From Eledone cirrhosa (taxonomy: Eukaryota; Mollusca; Cephalopoda; Octopoda; Eledonidae): 64,000 nucleotides of DNA. The stretch is taken from positions 178,950,888 through 179,014,887 of the forward strand of contig OZ024743.1 in the NCBI GenBank assembly GCA_964016885.1. Reading direction: 5' to 3'. The notes under the pieces were generated by a model, which made no database searches, was not told the origin of the DNA, and saw nothing but the letters and a program-made list of their open reading frames with translations. This document shows, piece after piece, positions 20,913 through 32,700 of this stretch (its first letter is position 1; every line of letters starts with the position of its first letter). The translations under genes and the position numbers were made by a program.

Positions 20913-23900
20913 ATGTTGTGTTGTCAGTGGTGTGGTTGTTGGTGTTGTCAGTAGTGTGGTTGTTGGTGTTGTCAGTGGTGTGGTTGTTGGTGTTGTCAGT
21001 GGTGTGGTTGTTGGTGTTGTCAGTGGTGTGGTTGTTGGTGTTGTCAGTAGTGTGGTTGTTGGTGTTGTCAGTGGTGTGGTTGATGGTGTTGTCAGTGGTG
21101 TGGTTGTTGGTGTTGTCAGTGGTGTGGTTGTTGGTGTTGTCAGTGGTGTGGTTGTTGGTGTTGTCAGTAGTGTGGTTGTTGGTGTTGTCAGTGGTGTGGT
21201 TGTTGGTGTTGTCAGTAGTGTGGTTGTTGGTGTTGTCTGTGGTGTGGTTGTTGGTGTTGTCAGTAGTGTGGTTGTTGGTGTTGTCAGTGGTGTGGTTGTT
21301 GGTGTTGTCAGTGGTGTGGTTGTTGATGTTGTCAGTGGTGTGGTTGTTGCTGTTGTCAGTAGTGTGGTTGTTGGTGTTGTCAGTGGTGTGGTTGTTGGTG
21401 TTGTCAGTAGTGTGGTTGTTGGTGTTGTCAGTGGTGTGGTTGTTGGTGTTGTCAGTGGTGTGGTTGTTGGTGTTGTCAGTGGTGTGGTTGTTGCTGTTGT
21501 CAGTAGTGTGGTTGTTGGTGTTGTCAGTGGTGTGGTTGTTGGTGTTGTCAGTAGTGTGGTTGTTGGTGTTGTCAGTAGTGGGTTGTTGGTGTTGTCTGTG
21601 GTGTGGTTGTTGGTGTTGTCTGTAGTGTGGTTGTTGGTGTTTTCAGTAGTGTGGTTGTTGGTGTTGTCAGTAGTGTGGTTGTTGGTGTTGTCAGTAGTGT
21701 GGTTGTTGGTGTTGTCAGTGGTGTTGTTGTTGGTGTTGTCAGTAGTGTGGTTGTTGGTGTTGTCAGTAGTGTGGTTGTTGGTGTTGACAGTGGTGTGGTT
21801 GTTGGTGTTGTCAGTGGTGTGGCTGTTGGTGTTGTCAGTGGTGTGGTTGTTGGTGTTGTCAGTAGTGTGGTTGTTGGTGTTGTCAGTGGTGTGGCTGTTG
21901 GTGTTGTCAGTAGTGTGGTTGTTGGTGTTGTCAGTGGTGTGGTTGTTGGTGTTGTCTGTGGTGTGGTTGTTGGTGTTATCTGTGGTGTGGTTGTTGGTGT
22001 TGTCAGTGGTGTGGTTGTTGGTGTTGTCTGTGGTGTGGTTGTTGGTGTTGTCAGTGGTGTGGTTGTTGGTGTTGTCAGTGGTGTGGTTGTTGGTGTTGTC
22101 AGTGGTGTGGTTGTTGGTGTTGTCTGTGGTGTGGTTGTTGGTGTTGTCAGTGGTGTGGTTGTTGGTGTTGTCAGTGGTGTGGTTGTTGGTGTTGACAGTG
22201 GTGTGGTTGTTGGTGTTGTCTGTGGTGTGGTTGTTGGTGTTGTCAGTGGTGGGGTTGTTGGTGTTGTCAGTGGTGTGGTTGTTGGTGTTGACAGTGGTGT
22301 GGTTGTTGGTGTTGTCTGTGGTGTGGTTGTTGGTGTTGTCAGTGGTGTGGTTGTTGGTGTTGTCAGTGGTGTGGTTGTTGGTGTTGTCTGTGGTGTGGTT
22401 GTTGGTGTTGTCAGTGGTGTGGTTGTTGGTGTTGTCAGTGGTGTGGTTGTTGGTGTTGACAGTGGTGTGGTTGTTGGTGTTGTCTGTGGTGTGGTTGTTG
22501 GTGTTGTCAGTGGTGTGGTTGTTGGTGTTGTCAGTGGTGTGGTTGTTGGTGTTGTCTGTGGTGTGGTTGTTGGTGTTGTCAGTGGTGTGGTTGTTGGTGT
22601 TGTCAGTGGTGTGGTTGTTGGTGTTGACAGTGGTGTGGTTGTTGGTGTTGTCTGTGGTGTGGTTGTTGGTGTTGTCAGTGGTGTGGTTGTTGGTGTTGTC
22701 AGTGGTGTGGTTGTTGGTGTTGACAGTGGTGTGGTTGTTGGTGTTGTCTGTGGTGTGGTTGTTGGTGTTGTCAGTGGTGTGGTTGTTGGTGTTGTCAGTG
22801 GTGTGGTTGTTGGTGTTGTCTGTGGTGTGGTTGTTGGTGTTGTCAGTGGTGTGGTTGTTGGTGTTGTCAGTGGTGTGGTTGTTGGTGTTGACAGTGGTGT
22901 GGTTGTTGGTGTTGTCTGTGGTGTGGTTGTTGGTGTTGTCAGTGGTGTGGTTGTTGGTGTAGTCAGTGGTGTGGTTGTTGGTGTTGACAGTGGTGTGGTT
23001 GTTGGTGTTGTCTGTGGTGTGGTTGTTGGTGTTGTCAGTGGTGTGGTTGTTGGTGTTGTCAGTGGTGTGGTTGTTGGTGTTGTCAGTGGTGTGGTTGTTG
23101 GTGTTGTCAGTGGTGTGGTTGTTGGTGTTGTCAGTGGTGTGGTTGTTGGTGTTGTCAGTGGTGTGGTTGTTGGTGTTGACAGTGGTGTGGTTGTTGGTGT
23201 TGTCTGTGGTGTGGTTGTTGGTGTTGTCTGTGGTGTGGTTGTTGGTGTTGTCAGTGGTGTGGTTGTTGGTGTTGTCTGTGGTGTGGTTGTTGGTGTTGTC
23301 AGTGGTGTGGTTGTTGATGTTGTCAGTGGTGTGGTTGTTGGTGTTGACAGTGGTGTGGTTGTTGGTGTTGTCTGTGGTGTGGTTGTTGGTGTTGTCAGTA
23401 GAGTGGTTGTTGGTGTTGTCAGTAGTGTGGTTGTTGGTGTTGTCAGTAGTGTGGTTGTTGGTGTTGTCAGTGGTGTTGTTGTTGGTGTTGTCAGTGGTGT
23501 GGTTGTTGGATTTGTCAGTGGTGTGGTTGTTGGTGTTGGCAGTGGTGTTGTTGTTGGTGTTGTCAGTAGTGTGGTTGTTGGTGATGTCAGTCGTGTGGTT
23601 GTTGGTGTTGTCAGTAGTGTGGTTGTTGGTGTTGTCAGTGGTGTGGTTGTTGGATTTGTCAGTGGTGTGGTTGTTGGTGTTGGCAGTGGTGTTGTTGTTG
23701 GTGTTGTCAGTAGTGTGGTTGTTGGTGATGTCAGTCGTGTGGTTGTTGGTGTTGTCAGTGGTGTGGTTGTTGGTGTTGTCTGTGGTGTGGTTGTTGGTGT
23801 TGTCAGTAGTGTGGTTGTTGGTGTTGTCAGTGGTGTGGTTGTTGGTGTTGTCAGTGGTGTGGTTGTTGGTGTTGTCAGTAGTGTGGTTGTTGGTGTTTTC

Positions 23901-24300
23901 AGTAGTGTGGTTGTTGGTGTTGTCAGTGGTGTGGTTGTTGGTGTTGTCAGTGGTGTGGTTGTTGGATTTGTCAGTGGTGTGGTTGTTGGTGTTGGCAGTG
24001 GTTTTGTTGTTGGTGTTGTCAGTGGTGTGGTTGTTGGATTTGTCAGTGGTGTGGTTGTTGGTGTTGGCAGTGGTTTTGTTGTTGGTGTTGTCAGTGGTGT
24101 GGTTGTTGGTGTTGTCAGTAGTGTGGTTGTTGGTGTTGGCAGTGGTGTGGTTGTTGGATTTGTCAGTGGTGTGTTTGTTGGTGTTGTCAGTGGTGTGGTT
24201 GTTGGTGTTGTCTGTGGTGTGGTTGTTGCTGTTGTCAGTGGTGTGGTTGTTGGTGTTGTCAGTAGTGTGGTTGTTGGTGTTGTCAGTGGTGTGGTTGTTG
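20913..24300. repeat. Higher-order repeat, copy 3, left part only
   Basis: Starts at the same 23-bp marker and has the full 660-bp first block to the AGTGGG marker (21573), with GTTGATGG and GTTGATG substitutions not in copy 1. It then follows copies 1 and 2 through the TTGACAG block and the GATTTG/TTGGCAG block. It carries a local duplication: the GTGATGTCAGTCG unit, single in copies 1 and 2 (about 11213, 17671), appears twice, about 144 bp apart (about 23582 and 23726). Near 24300 it stops matching, before the CACTGG/TCTGTTTTG section and its 18-bp units. So the copy is truncated on the right or has been overwritten by a different family. Confidence 0.85.
22195..22991. repeat. Nested HOR of 96-bp and 168-bp blocks (copy 3)
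   Basis: Same TTGACAG spacing series as in copies 1 and 2, offset by 6916 bp from copy 2 (7036 minus 5 units). One unit carries GGTGGGGTTG, and one carries GGTGTAGTC, which copy 2 lacks. Confidence 0.88.
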
Positions 24301-26418
24301 GTGTTGTCTGTGGTGTGGTTGTTGCTGTTGTCAGTGGTGTGGTTGTTGATGTTGTCAGTGGTGTGGTTGTTGGTGTTGTCAGTGGTGTGGTTGTTGGATT
24401 TGTCAGTGGTGTGGTTGTTGGTGTTGTCTGTGGTGTGGTTGTTGCTGTTGTCAGTGGTGTGGTTGTTGATGTTGTCAGTGGTGTGGTTGTTGGTGTTGTC
24501 AGTGGTGTGGTTGTTGGATTTGTCAGTGGTGTGGTTGTTGGTGTTGTCAGTAGTGTGGTTGTTGGTGTTGGCAGTGGTGTGGTTGTTGGATTTGTCAGTA
24601 GTGTGGTTGTTGGTGTTGTCAGTGGTGTCGTTTTTGGTGTTGTCAGTGGTGTGGTTGTTGGTGTTGTCAGTAGTGTGGTTGTTGGTGTTGTCAGTAGTGT
24701 GGTTGTTGGTGTTGTCTGTGGTGTGGTTGTTGGTGTTGTCAGTAGTGTGGTTGTTGGTGTTGTCAGTAGTGTGGTTGTTGGTGTTGTCAGTGGTGTGGTT
24801 GTTGGTGTTGTCAGTAGTGTGGTTGTTGGTGTTGGCAGTGGTGTGGTTGTTGGATTTGTCAGTGGTGTGGTTGTTGGTGTTGTCAGTGGTGTGGTTGTTG
24901 GTGTTGTCAGTGGTGTGGTTGTTGGTGTTGTCAGTGGTGTGGTTGTTGGTGTTGTCAGTAGTGTGGTTGTTGGTGTTGTCAGTGGTGTGGTTGTTGGTGT
25001 TGTCAGTGGTGTGGTTGTTGGTGTTGTCAGTGGTGTGGTTGTTGGTGTTGTCAGTGGTGTGGTTGTTGGTGTTGTCAGTGGTGTGGTTGTTGGTGTTGTC
25101 TGTGGTGTGGTTGTTGGTGTTGTCAGTGGTGTGGTTGTTGGTGTTGTCAATGGTGTGGTTGTTGGTGTTGTCAGTAGTGTGGTTGTTGGTGTTGTCAGTG
25201 GTGTGGCTGTTGGTGTTGTCAGTGGTGTGGTTGTTGGTGTTGTCAGTAGTGTGGTTGTTGGTGTTGTCAGTGGTGTGGCTGTTGGTGTTGTCAGTGGTGT
25301 GGTTGTTGGTGTTGTCAGTGGTGTGGTTGTTGGTGTTGTCAGTAGTGTGGTTGTTGGTGTTGTCAGTGGTGTGGTTGTTGGTGTTGTCAGTGGTGTGGTT
25401 GTTGGTGTTGTCAGTGGTGTGGCTGTTGGTGTTGTCAGTGGTGTGGTTGTTGGTGTTGTCAGTGGTGTGGTTGTTGGTGTTGTCAGTAGTGTGGTTGTTG
25501 GTGTTGTCAGTGGTGTGGTTGTTGGTGTTGTCAGTGGTGTGGTTGTTGGTGTTGTCAGTGGTGTGGCTGTTGGTGTTGTCAGTGGTGTGGTTGTTGGTGT
25601 TGTCAGTGGTGTGGTTGTTGGTGTTGTCAGTAGTGTGGTTGTTGGTGTTGTCAGTGGTGTGGTTGTTGGTGTTGTCAGTGGTGTGGCTGTTGGTGTTGTC
25701 AGTGGTGTGGTTGTTGGTGTTGTCAGTGGTGTGGTTGTTGGTGTTGTCAGTAGTGTGGTTGTTGGTATTGTCAGTGGTGTGGTTGTTGGTGTTGTCAGTG
25801 GTGTGGTTGTTGGTGTTGTCAGTGGTGTGGCTGTTGGTGTTGTCAGTGGTGTGGTTGTTGGTGTTGTCAGTGGTGTGGCTGTTGGTGTTGTCAGTGGTGT
25901 GGTTGTTGGTGTTGTCAGTGGTGTGGCTGTTGGTGTTGTCAGTAGTGTGGTTGTTGGTGTTGTCAGTGGTGTGGATGTTGGTGTTGTCACTGGTGTGGTT
26001 GTTGGTGTTGTCAGTGGTGGGGTTGTTGGTGTTGTCAGTGGTGGGGTTGTTGGTGTTGTCAGTGGTGTGGTTGTTGGTGTTGTCAGTGGTGTGGATGTTG
26101 GTGTTGTCAGTGGTGTTGTTGTTGGTGTTGTCAGTGGTGTGGCTGTTGGTGTTGTCAGTAGTGTGGTTGTTGGTGTTGTCAGTGGTGTGGCTGTTGGTGT
26201 TGTCAGTAGTGTGGATGTTGGTGTTGGCAGTGGTGTGGATGTTGGTGTTGGCAGTGGTGTGGTTGTTGGTGTTGTCAGTAGTGTGGTTGTTGGTGTTGTC
26301 AGTGGTGTTGTTGTTTGTGTTGTCTGTGGTGTGGTTGTTGGTGTTGTCAGTGGTGTGGTTGTTGGTGTTGTCAGTGGTGTGGTTGTTGGTGTTGTCAGTG
26401 GTGTGGATGTTGGTGTTG

Positions 26419-26706
26419 TCTGTGGTGTGGTTGTTGGTGTTGTCAGTGGTGTGGTTGTTGGTGTTGTCAGTGGTGTGGTTGTTGGTGTTGTCTGTGGTGT
26501 GGTTGTTGGTGTTGTCAGTGGTGTGGTTGTTGGTGTTGTCAGTGGTGTGGTTGTTGGTGTTGTCTGTGGTGTGGTTGTTGGTGTTGTCAGTGGTGTGGTT
26601 GTTGGTGTTGTCAGTGGTGTGGTTGTTGGTGTTGTCTGTGGTGTGGTTGTTGGTGTTGTCAGTGGTGTGGTTGTTGGTGTTGTCAGTGGTGTGGTTGTTT
26701 GTGTTG
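26419..26706. repeat. 72-bp HOR (three-unit), four periods
   Basis: GTCTGTGG units occur at about 26419, 26491, 26563 and 26635, each followed by two CAGTGG units, giving a 3-unit period. Confidence 0.85.
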
Positions 26707-27174
26707 TCAGTGGTGTGGTTGTTGGTGTTGTCTGTGGTGTGGTTGTTGGTGTTGTCTGTGGTGTGGTTGTTGGTGTTGTCAGTGGTGTGGTTGTTGGTGT
26801 TGTCAGTGGTGTGGCTGTTGGTGTTGTCAGTGGTGTGGTTGTTGGTGTTGTCAGTGGTGTGGTTGTTTGTGTTGTCAGTAGTGTGGATGTTGGTGTTGTC
26901 AGTGGTGTTGTTGTTGGTGTTGTCAGTGGTGTGGTTGTTGGTGTTGTCAGTGGTGTGCATGTTGGTGTTGTCAGTGGTGTTGTTGTTGGTGTTGTCAGTG
27001 GTGTGGCTGTTGGTGTTGTCAGTAGTGTGGTTGTTGGTGTTGTCAGTGGTGTGGCTGTTGGTGTTGTCTGTGGTGTGGTTGTTGGTGTTGTCAGTGGTGT
27101 GGTTGTTGGTGTTGTCAGTGGTGTGGTTGTTGGTGTTGTCAGTGGTGTGGTTGTTGGTGTTGTCAGTGGTGTGG

Positions 27175-27534
27175 ATGTTGGTGTTGTCTGTGGTGTGGTT
27201 GTTGGTGTTGTCAGTGGTGTGGTTGTTGGTGTTGTCAGTGGTGTGGTTGTTGGTGTTGTCAGTGGTGTGGTTGTTGGTGTTGTCAGTGGTGTGGATGTTG
27301 GTGTTGTCTGTGGTGTGGTTGTTGGTGTTGTCAGTGGTGTGGCTGTTGGTGTTGTCAGTAGTGTGGATGTTGGTGTTGGCAGTGGTGTTGTTGTTGGTGT
27401 TGTCAGTGGTGTGGATGTTGGTGTTGTCTGTGGTGTGGTTGTTGGTGTTGTCAGTGGTGTGGCTGTTGGTGTTGTCAGTGGTGTGGATGTTGGTGTTGTC
27501 AGTGGTGTTGTTGTTGGTGTTGTCAGTGGTGTGG
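27175..27534. repeat. 120-bp HOR (five-unit)
   Basis: GTGGATG directly followed by GTCTGTGG recurs at about 27174, 27294 and 27414, a 5-unit period. The same pair appears again at about 27606 after an 8-unit gap. Confidence 0.8.
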
Positions 27535-28781
27535 TTGTTGGTGTTGTCAGTGGTGTGGTTGTTGGTGTTGTCAGTAGTGTGGTTGTTGGTGTTGTCAGTG
27601 GTGTGGATGTTGGTGTTGTCTGTGGTGTGGTTGTTGGTGTTGTCAGTGGTGTGGCTGTTGGTGTTGTCAGTAGTGTGGATGTTGGTGTTGGCAGTGGTGT
27701 TGTTGTTGGTGTTGTCAGTGGTGTGGATGTTGGTGTTGTCAGTGGTGTGGTTGTTGGTGTTGTCTGTGGTGTGGATGTTGGTGTTGTCAGTGGTGTTGTT
27801 GTTGGTGTTGTCAGTAGTGTGGTTGTTGGTGTTGTCAGTGGTGTGGTTGTTGGTGTTGTCAGTAGTGTGGTTGTTGGTGTTGTCAGTAGTGTGGATGTTG
27901 GTGTTGTCAGTGGTGTTGTTGTTGGTGTTGTCAGTGGTGTGGCTGTTGGTGTTGTCAGTGGTGTTGTTGTTGGTGTTGTCAGTGGTGTGGCTGTTGGTGT
28001 TGTCAGTGGTGTGGTTGTTGGTGTTGTCAGTAGTGTGGTTGTTGGTGTTGTCAGTGGTATGGCTGTTGGTGTTGTCAGTAGTGTGGTTGTTGGTGTTGTC
28101 AGTGGTGTGGTTGTTGGTGTTGTCTGTGGTGTGGATGTTGGTGTTGTCAGTGGTGTTGTTGTTGGTGTTGTCAGTGGTGTGGCTGTTGGTGTTGTCAGTA
28201 GTGTGGATGTTGGCGTTGTCAGTGGTGTTGTTGTTGGTGTTGTCAGTGGTGTGGCTGTTGGTGTTGTCAGTGGTGTTGTTGTTGGTGTTGTCAGTGGTGT
28301 GGCTGTTGGTGTTGTCAGTGGTGTGGTTGTTGGTGTTGTCAGTAGTGTGGATGTTGGTGTTGTCAGTGGTGTTGTTGTTGGTGTTGTCAGTGGTGTGGCT
28401 GTTGGTGTTGTCAGTGGTGTTGTTGTTGGTGTTGTCAGTGGTGTGGCTGTTGGTGTTGTCAGTGGTGTGGTTGTTGGTGTTGTCAGTAGTGTGGTTGTTG
28501 GTGTTGTCAGTGGTGTGGTTGTTGGTGTTGTCTGTGGTGTGGATGTTGGTGTTGTCAGTGGTGTTGTTGTTGGTGTTGTCAGTGGTGTGGCTGTTGGTGT
28601 TGTCAGTGGTGTTGTTGTTGGTGTTGTCAGTGGTGTGGCTGTTGGTGTTGTCAGTGGTGTGGTTGTTGGTGTTGTCAGTAGTGTGGTTGTTGGTGTTGTC
28701 AGTGGTGTGGTTGTTGGTGTTGTCAGTGGTGTGGATGTTGGTGTTGTCAGTGGTGTGGCTGTTGGTGTTGTCAGTGGTGTT

Positions 28782-29741
28782 GTTGTTGGTGTTGTCAGTT
28801 GTGTGGCTGTTGGTGTTGTCAGTGGTGTGGTTGTTGGTGTTGTCAGTAGTGTGGTTGTTGGTGTTGTCAGTGGTGTGGTTGTTGGTGTTGTCAGTGGTGT
28901 GGTTGTTGGTGTTGTCAGTGGTGTGGATGTTGGTGTTGTCAGTGGTGTGGTTGTTGGTGTTGTCTGTGGTGTGGTTGTTGGTGTTGTCAGTGGTGTTGTT
29001 GTTGGTGTTGTCAGTGGTGTGGTTGTTGGTGTTGTCAGTGGTGTGGTTGTTGGTGTTGTCAGTGGTGTGGTTGTTGGTGTTGTCAGTGGTGTGGTTGTTG
29101 GTGTTGTCAGTAGTGTGGTTGTTGGTGTTGTCAGTGGTGTGGTTGTTGGTGTTGTCAGTGGTGTGGTTGTTGGTGTTGTCAGTGGTGTGGTTGTTGGTGT
29201 TGTCAGTAGTGTGGTTGTTGGTGTTGTCAGTGGTGTGGTTGTTGGTGTTGGCAGTGGTGTTGTTGTTGGTGTTGTCAGTTGTGTGGCTGTTGGTGTTGTC
29301 AGTGGTGTGGTTGTTGGTGTTGTCAGTAGTGTGGTTGTTGGTGTTGTCAGTGGTGTGGTTGTTGGTGTTGTCAGTGGTGTGGTTGTTGGTGTTGTCAGTG
29401 GTGTGGATGTTGGTGTTGTCAGTGGTGTGGTTGTTGGTGTTGTCTGTGGTGTGGTTGTTGGTGTTGTCAGTGGTGTTGTTGTTGGTGTTGTCAGTGGTGT
29501 GGTTGTTGGTGTTGTCAGTGGTGTGGTTGTTGGTGTTGTCAGTGGTGTGGTTGTTGGTGTTGTCAGTGGTGTGGTTGTTGGTGTTGTCAGTAGTGTGGTT
29601 GTTGGTGTTGTCAGTGGTGTGGTTGTTGGTGTTGTCAGTGGTGTGGTTGTTGGTGTTGTCAGTGGTGTGGTTGTTGGTGTTGTCAGTAGTGTGGTTGTTG
29701 GTGTTGTCAGTGGTGTGGTTGTTGGTGTTGGCAGTGGTGTT
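28782..29741. repeat. 480-bp tandem duplication (20 units)
   Basis: Lines read 480 bp apart are identical from 28801 to about 29270 against 29281 to about 29750. This includes GTGGCTG, GTGGATG, GTCTGTGG, GTGTTGTTG and all CAGTAG units in the same order. The left edge at about 28750 shows two substitutions between copies. The near-perfect match points to a recent duplication. Confidence 0.92.
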
Positions 29742-32700
29742 GTTGTTGGTGTTGGCAGTGGTGTTGTTGTTGGTGTTGACAGTGGTGAGGTTGTTGGATT
29801 TGTCAGTGGTGTGGTTGTTGGTGTTGTCAGTGGTGTTGTTGTTGGTGTTGTCAGTGGTGTGGTTGTTGGTGTTGTCAGTGGTGTGGTTGTTGGTGTTGTC
29901 AGTAGTGTGGTTGTTGGTGTTGTCAGTGGTGTGGTTGTTGCTGTTGTCAGTGGTGGGGTTGTTGGTGTTGTCAGTGGTGTGGCTGTTGGTGTTGTCAGTG
30001 GTGTGGTTGTTGGATTTGTCAGTGGTGTGGTTGTTGGTGTTGTCAGTGGTGTGGTTGTTGGTGTTGTCAGTGGTGTGGTTGTTGGTGTTGACAGTGGTGT
30101 GGTTGTTGGTGTTGTCTGTGGTGTGGTTGTTGGTGTTGTCAGTGGTGTGGTTGTTGGTGGTGTCTGTGGTGTGGTTGTTGGTGTTGTCAGTACTGTGGTT
30201 GTTGGTGTTGTCAGTAGTGTGGTTGTTGGTGTTGTCAGTAGTGTGGTTGTTGGATTTGTCAGTGGTGTGGTTGTTGGTGGTGTCTGTGGTGTGGTTGTTG
30301 GTGTTGTCAGTACTGTGGTTGTTGGTGTTGTCAGTACTGTGGTTGTTGGTGTTGTCAGTAGTGTGGTTGTTGGTGTTGTCAGTGGTGTGGTTGTTGGTGT
30401 TGTCTGTGGTGTGGTTGTTGGTGTTGTCAGTGGTGTGGTTGTTGGTGTTGTCTGTGGTGTGGTTGTTGGTGTTGTCAGTGGTGTGGTTGTTGGATTTGTC
30501 AGTGGTGTGGTTGTTGGTGTTGTCTGTGGTGTGGTTGTTGGTGTTGTCAGTGGTGTGGTTGTTGGTGTTGTCAGTAGTGTGGTTGTTGGTGTTGACAGTG
30601 GTGTGGCTGTTGGTGTTGTCTGTGGTGTGGTTGTTGGTGTTGTCAGTAGTGTGGTTGTTGGTGTTGTCAGTGGTGTGGTTGTTGGTGTTGTCAGTGGTGT
30701 GGCTGTTGGTGTTGTCTGTGGTGTGGTTGTTGGTGTTGTCAGTAGTGTGGTTGTTGGTGTTGTCAGTGGTGTGGTTGTTGGTGTTGTCAGTGGTGTGGTT
30801 GTTGGTGTTGTCAGTGGTGTGGTTGTTGGTGTTGGCAGTGGTGTGGTTGTTGGTGTTGTCAGTAGTGTGGTTGTTGGTGTTGTCTGTGGTGTGGTTGTTG
30901 GTGTTGTCAGTAGTGTGGTTGTTGGTGTTGTCAGTGGTGTGGATGTTGTGTTGTCAGTGGTGTGGTTGTTGGTGTTGTCAGTGGTGTGGTTGTTGGTGGT
31001 GTCTGTCGTGTGGTTGTTGGTGTAGTCAGTACTGTGGTTGTTGGTGTTGTCAGTAGTGTGGTTGTTGGTGTTGTCAGTAGTGTGGTTGTTGGTGTTGTCA
31101 GTGGTGTGGTTGTTGGTGTTGTCAGTGGTGTGGTTGTTGGTGGTGTCTGTGGTGTGGTTGTTGGTGTTGTCAATACTGTGGATGTTGGTGTTGTCAGTAC
31201 TGTGGTTGTTGGTGTTGTCAGTAGTGTGGTTGTTGGTGTTGTCTGTGGTGTGGTTGTTGGTGTTGTCAGTGGTGTGGTTGTTGGTGTTGTCAGTAGTGTG
31301 GTTGTTGGTGTTGTCTGTGGTGTGGTTGTTGGTGTTGTCAGTAGTGTGGATGTTGGTGTTGTCAGTGGTGTGGATGTTGGTGTTGTCAGTGGTGTGGTTG
31401 TTGGTGTTGTCAGTGGTGTGGTTGTTGGATTTGTCAGTGGTGTGGTTGTTGGTGTTGTCAGTGGTGTGGTTGTTGGATTTGTCAGTGGTGTGGTTGTTGG
31501 TGTTGGCAGTGGTGTTGTTGTTGGTGTTGTCAGTAGTGTGGTTGTTGGTGTTGTCAGTCGTGTGGTTGTTGGTGTTGTCAGTGGTGTGGTTGTTGGTGTT
31601 GTCAGTAGTGTGGTTGTTGGTGTTGACAGTGGTGTGGTTGTTGGTGTTGTCAGTGGTGTGGTTGTTGGTGTTGTCAGTGGTGTGGTTGTTGGTGTTGTCA
31701 GTGGTGTGGCTGTTGGTGTTGTCAGTAGTGTGGTTGTCGGTGTTGCCTGTGGTGTGGTTGTTGGTGTTGTCTGTGGTGTGGTTGTTGGTGTTGTCAGTAG
31801 TGTGGTTGTTGGTGTTGTCAGTAGTGTGCTTGTTGGTGTTGTCAGTGGTGTGGTTGTTGGATTTGTCATTGGTGTGGTTGTTGGTGTTGTCTGTGGTGTG
31901 GTTGTTGGTGTTGGCAGTAGTGTGGTTGTTGGTGTTGTCAGTGGTGTGGTTGTTGGTGTTGTCAGTGGTGTGGTTGTTGGTGTTGTCAGTGGTGTGGTTG
32001 TTGGTGTTGGCAGTGGTTTTGTTGTTGGTGTTGTCAGTGGTGTGGTTGTTGGATTTGTCAGTGGTGTGGTTGTTGGTGTTGTCAGTGGTGTGGTTGTTGG
32101 TGTTGGCAGTGGTTTTGTTGTTGGTGTTGTCAGTAGTGTGGTTGTTGGTGTTGTCAGTGGTGTGGTTGTTGGTGTTGTCAGTAGTGTGGTTGTTGGTGTT
32201 GTCAGTAGTGTGGTTGTTGGTGTTGTCAGTAGTGTGGTTGTTGGTGTTGTCAGTGGTGTGGTTGTTGGATTTGTCAGTGGTGTGGTTGTTGGTGTTGTCA
32301 GTGGTGTGGTTGTTGGTGTTGGCAGTGGTTTTGTTGTTGGTGTTGTCAGTAGTGTGGTTGTTGGTGTTGTCAGTGGTGTGGTTGTTGGATTTGTCAGTGG
32401 TGTGGTTGTTGGTGTTGTCAGTGGTGTGGTTGTTGGTGTTGTCAGTAGTGTGGTTGTTGATGTTGTCAGTGGTGTGGTTGTTGGATTTGTCAGTGGTGTT
32501 GTTGTTGGTGTTGTCAGTGGTGTGGTTGTTGGTGTTGTCAGTAGTGTGGTTGTTGGTGTTGTCAGTGGTGTGGTTGTTGGTGTTGGCAGTGGTTTTGTTG
32601 TTGGTGTTGGCAGTGGTTTTGTTGTTGGTGTTGTCAGTAGTGTGGTTGTTGGTGTTGTCAGTAGTGTGGTTGTTGGTGTTGTCAGTGGTGTGGTTGTTGG

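Larger units (their letters stand above)
20901..26960 (-). other. Stop-free antisense frame, Asn/Thr octapeptide (not called a gene)
   Basis: An antisense frame of 2,019 codons reads TDNTNNHT repeats from its first ATG at 26960 down to 21579. A 23-bp unit there shifts it into the Thr/Pro reading, and the next 23-bp unit at 20913 shifts it into stops. In this frame the two commonest unit substitutions (G13 to any base, A10 to T) are silent, because ACN is always Thr. No other coding evidence. Confidence 0.1.
24301..30942. repeat. Array domain rich in GTGGCTG and GTGGATG units
   Basis: Domain of about 277 units, all 24 bp, with no length variants. GTGGCTG and GTGGATG units (T20 to C or A) and GTGTTGTTG units dominate from about 25200. 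TCTGTTTTG units are absent. Early in the domain (about 24300-24530) a segment with GTTGCTG, GTTGATG and GGATTTG units is repeated 120 bp apart. Short-period HORs are listed separately. Near 30150-30360 the haplotype GGTGGTGTCTG followed by CAGTACTG appears twice, 120 bp apart. The domain ends at the 23-bp marker at 30943 (GGATGTTGTG). Confidence 0.85.
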
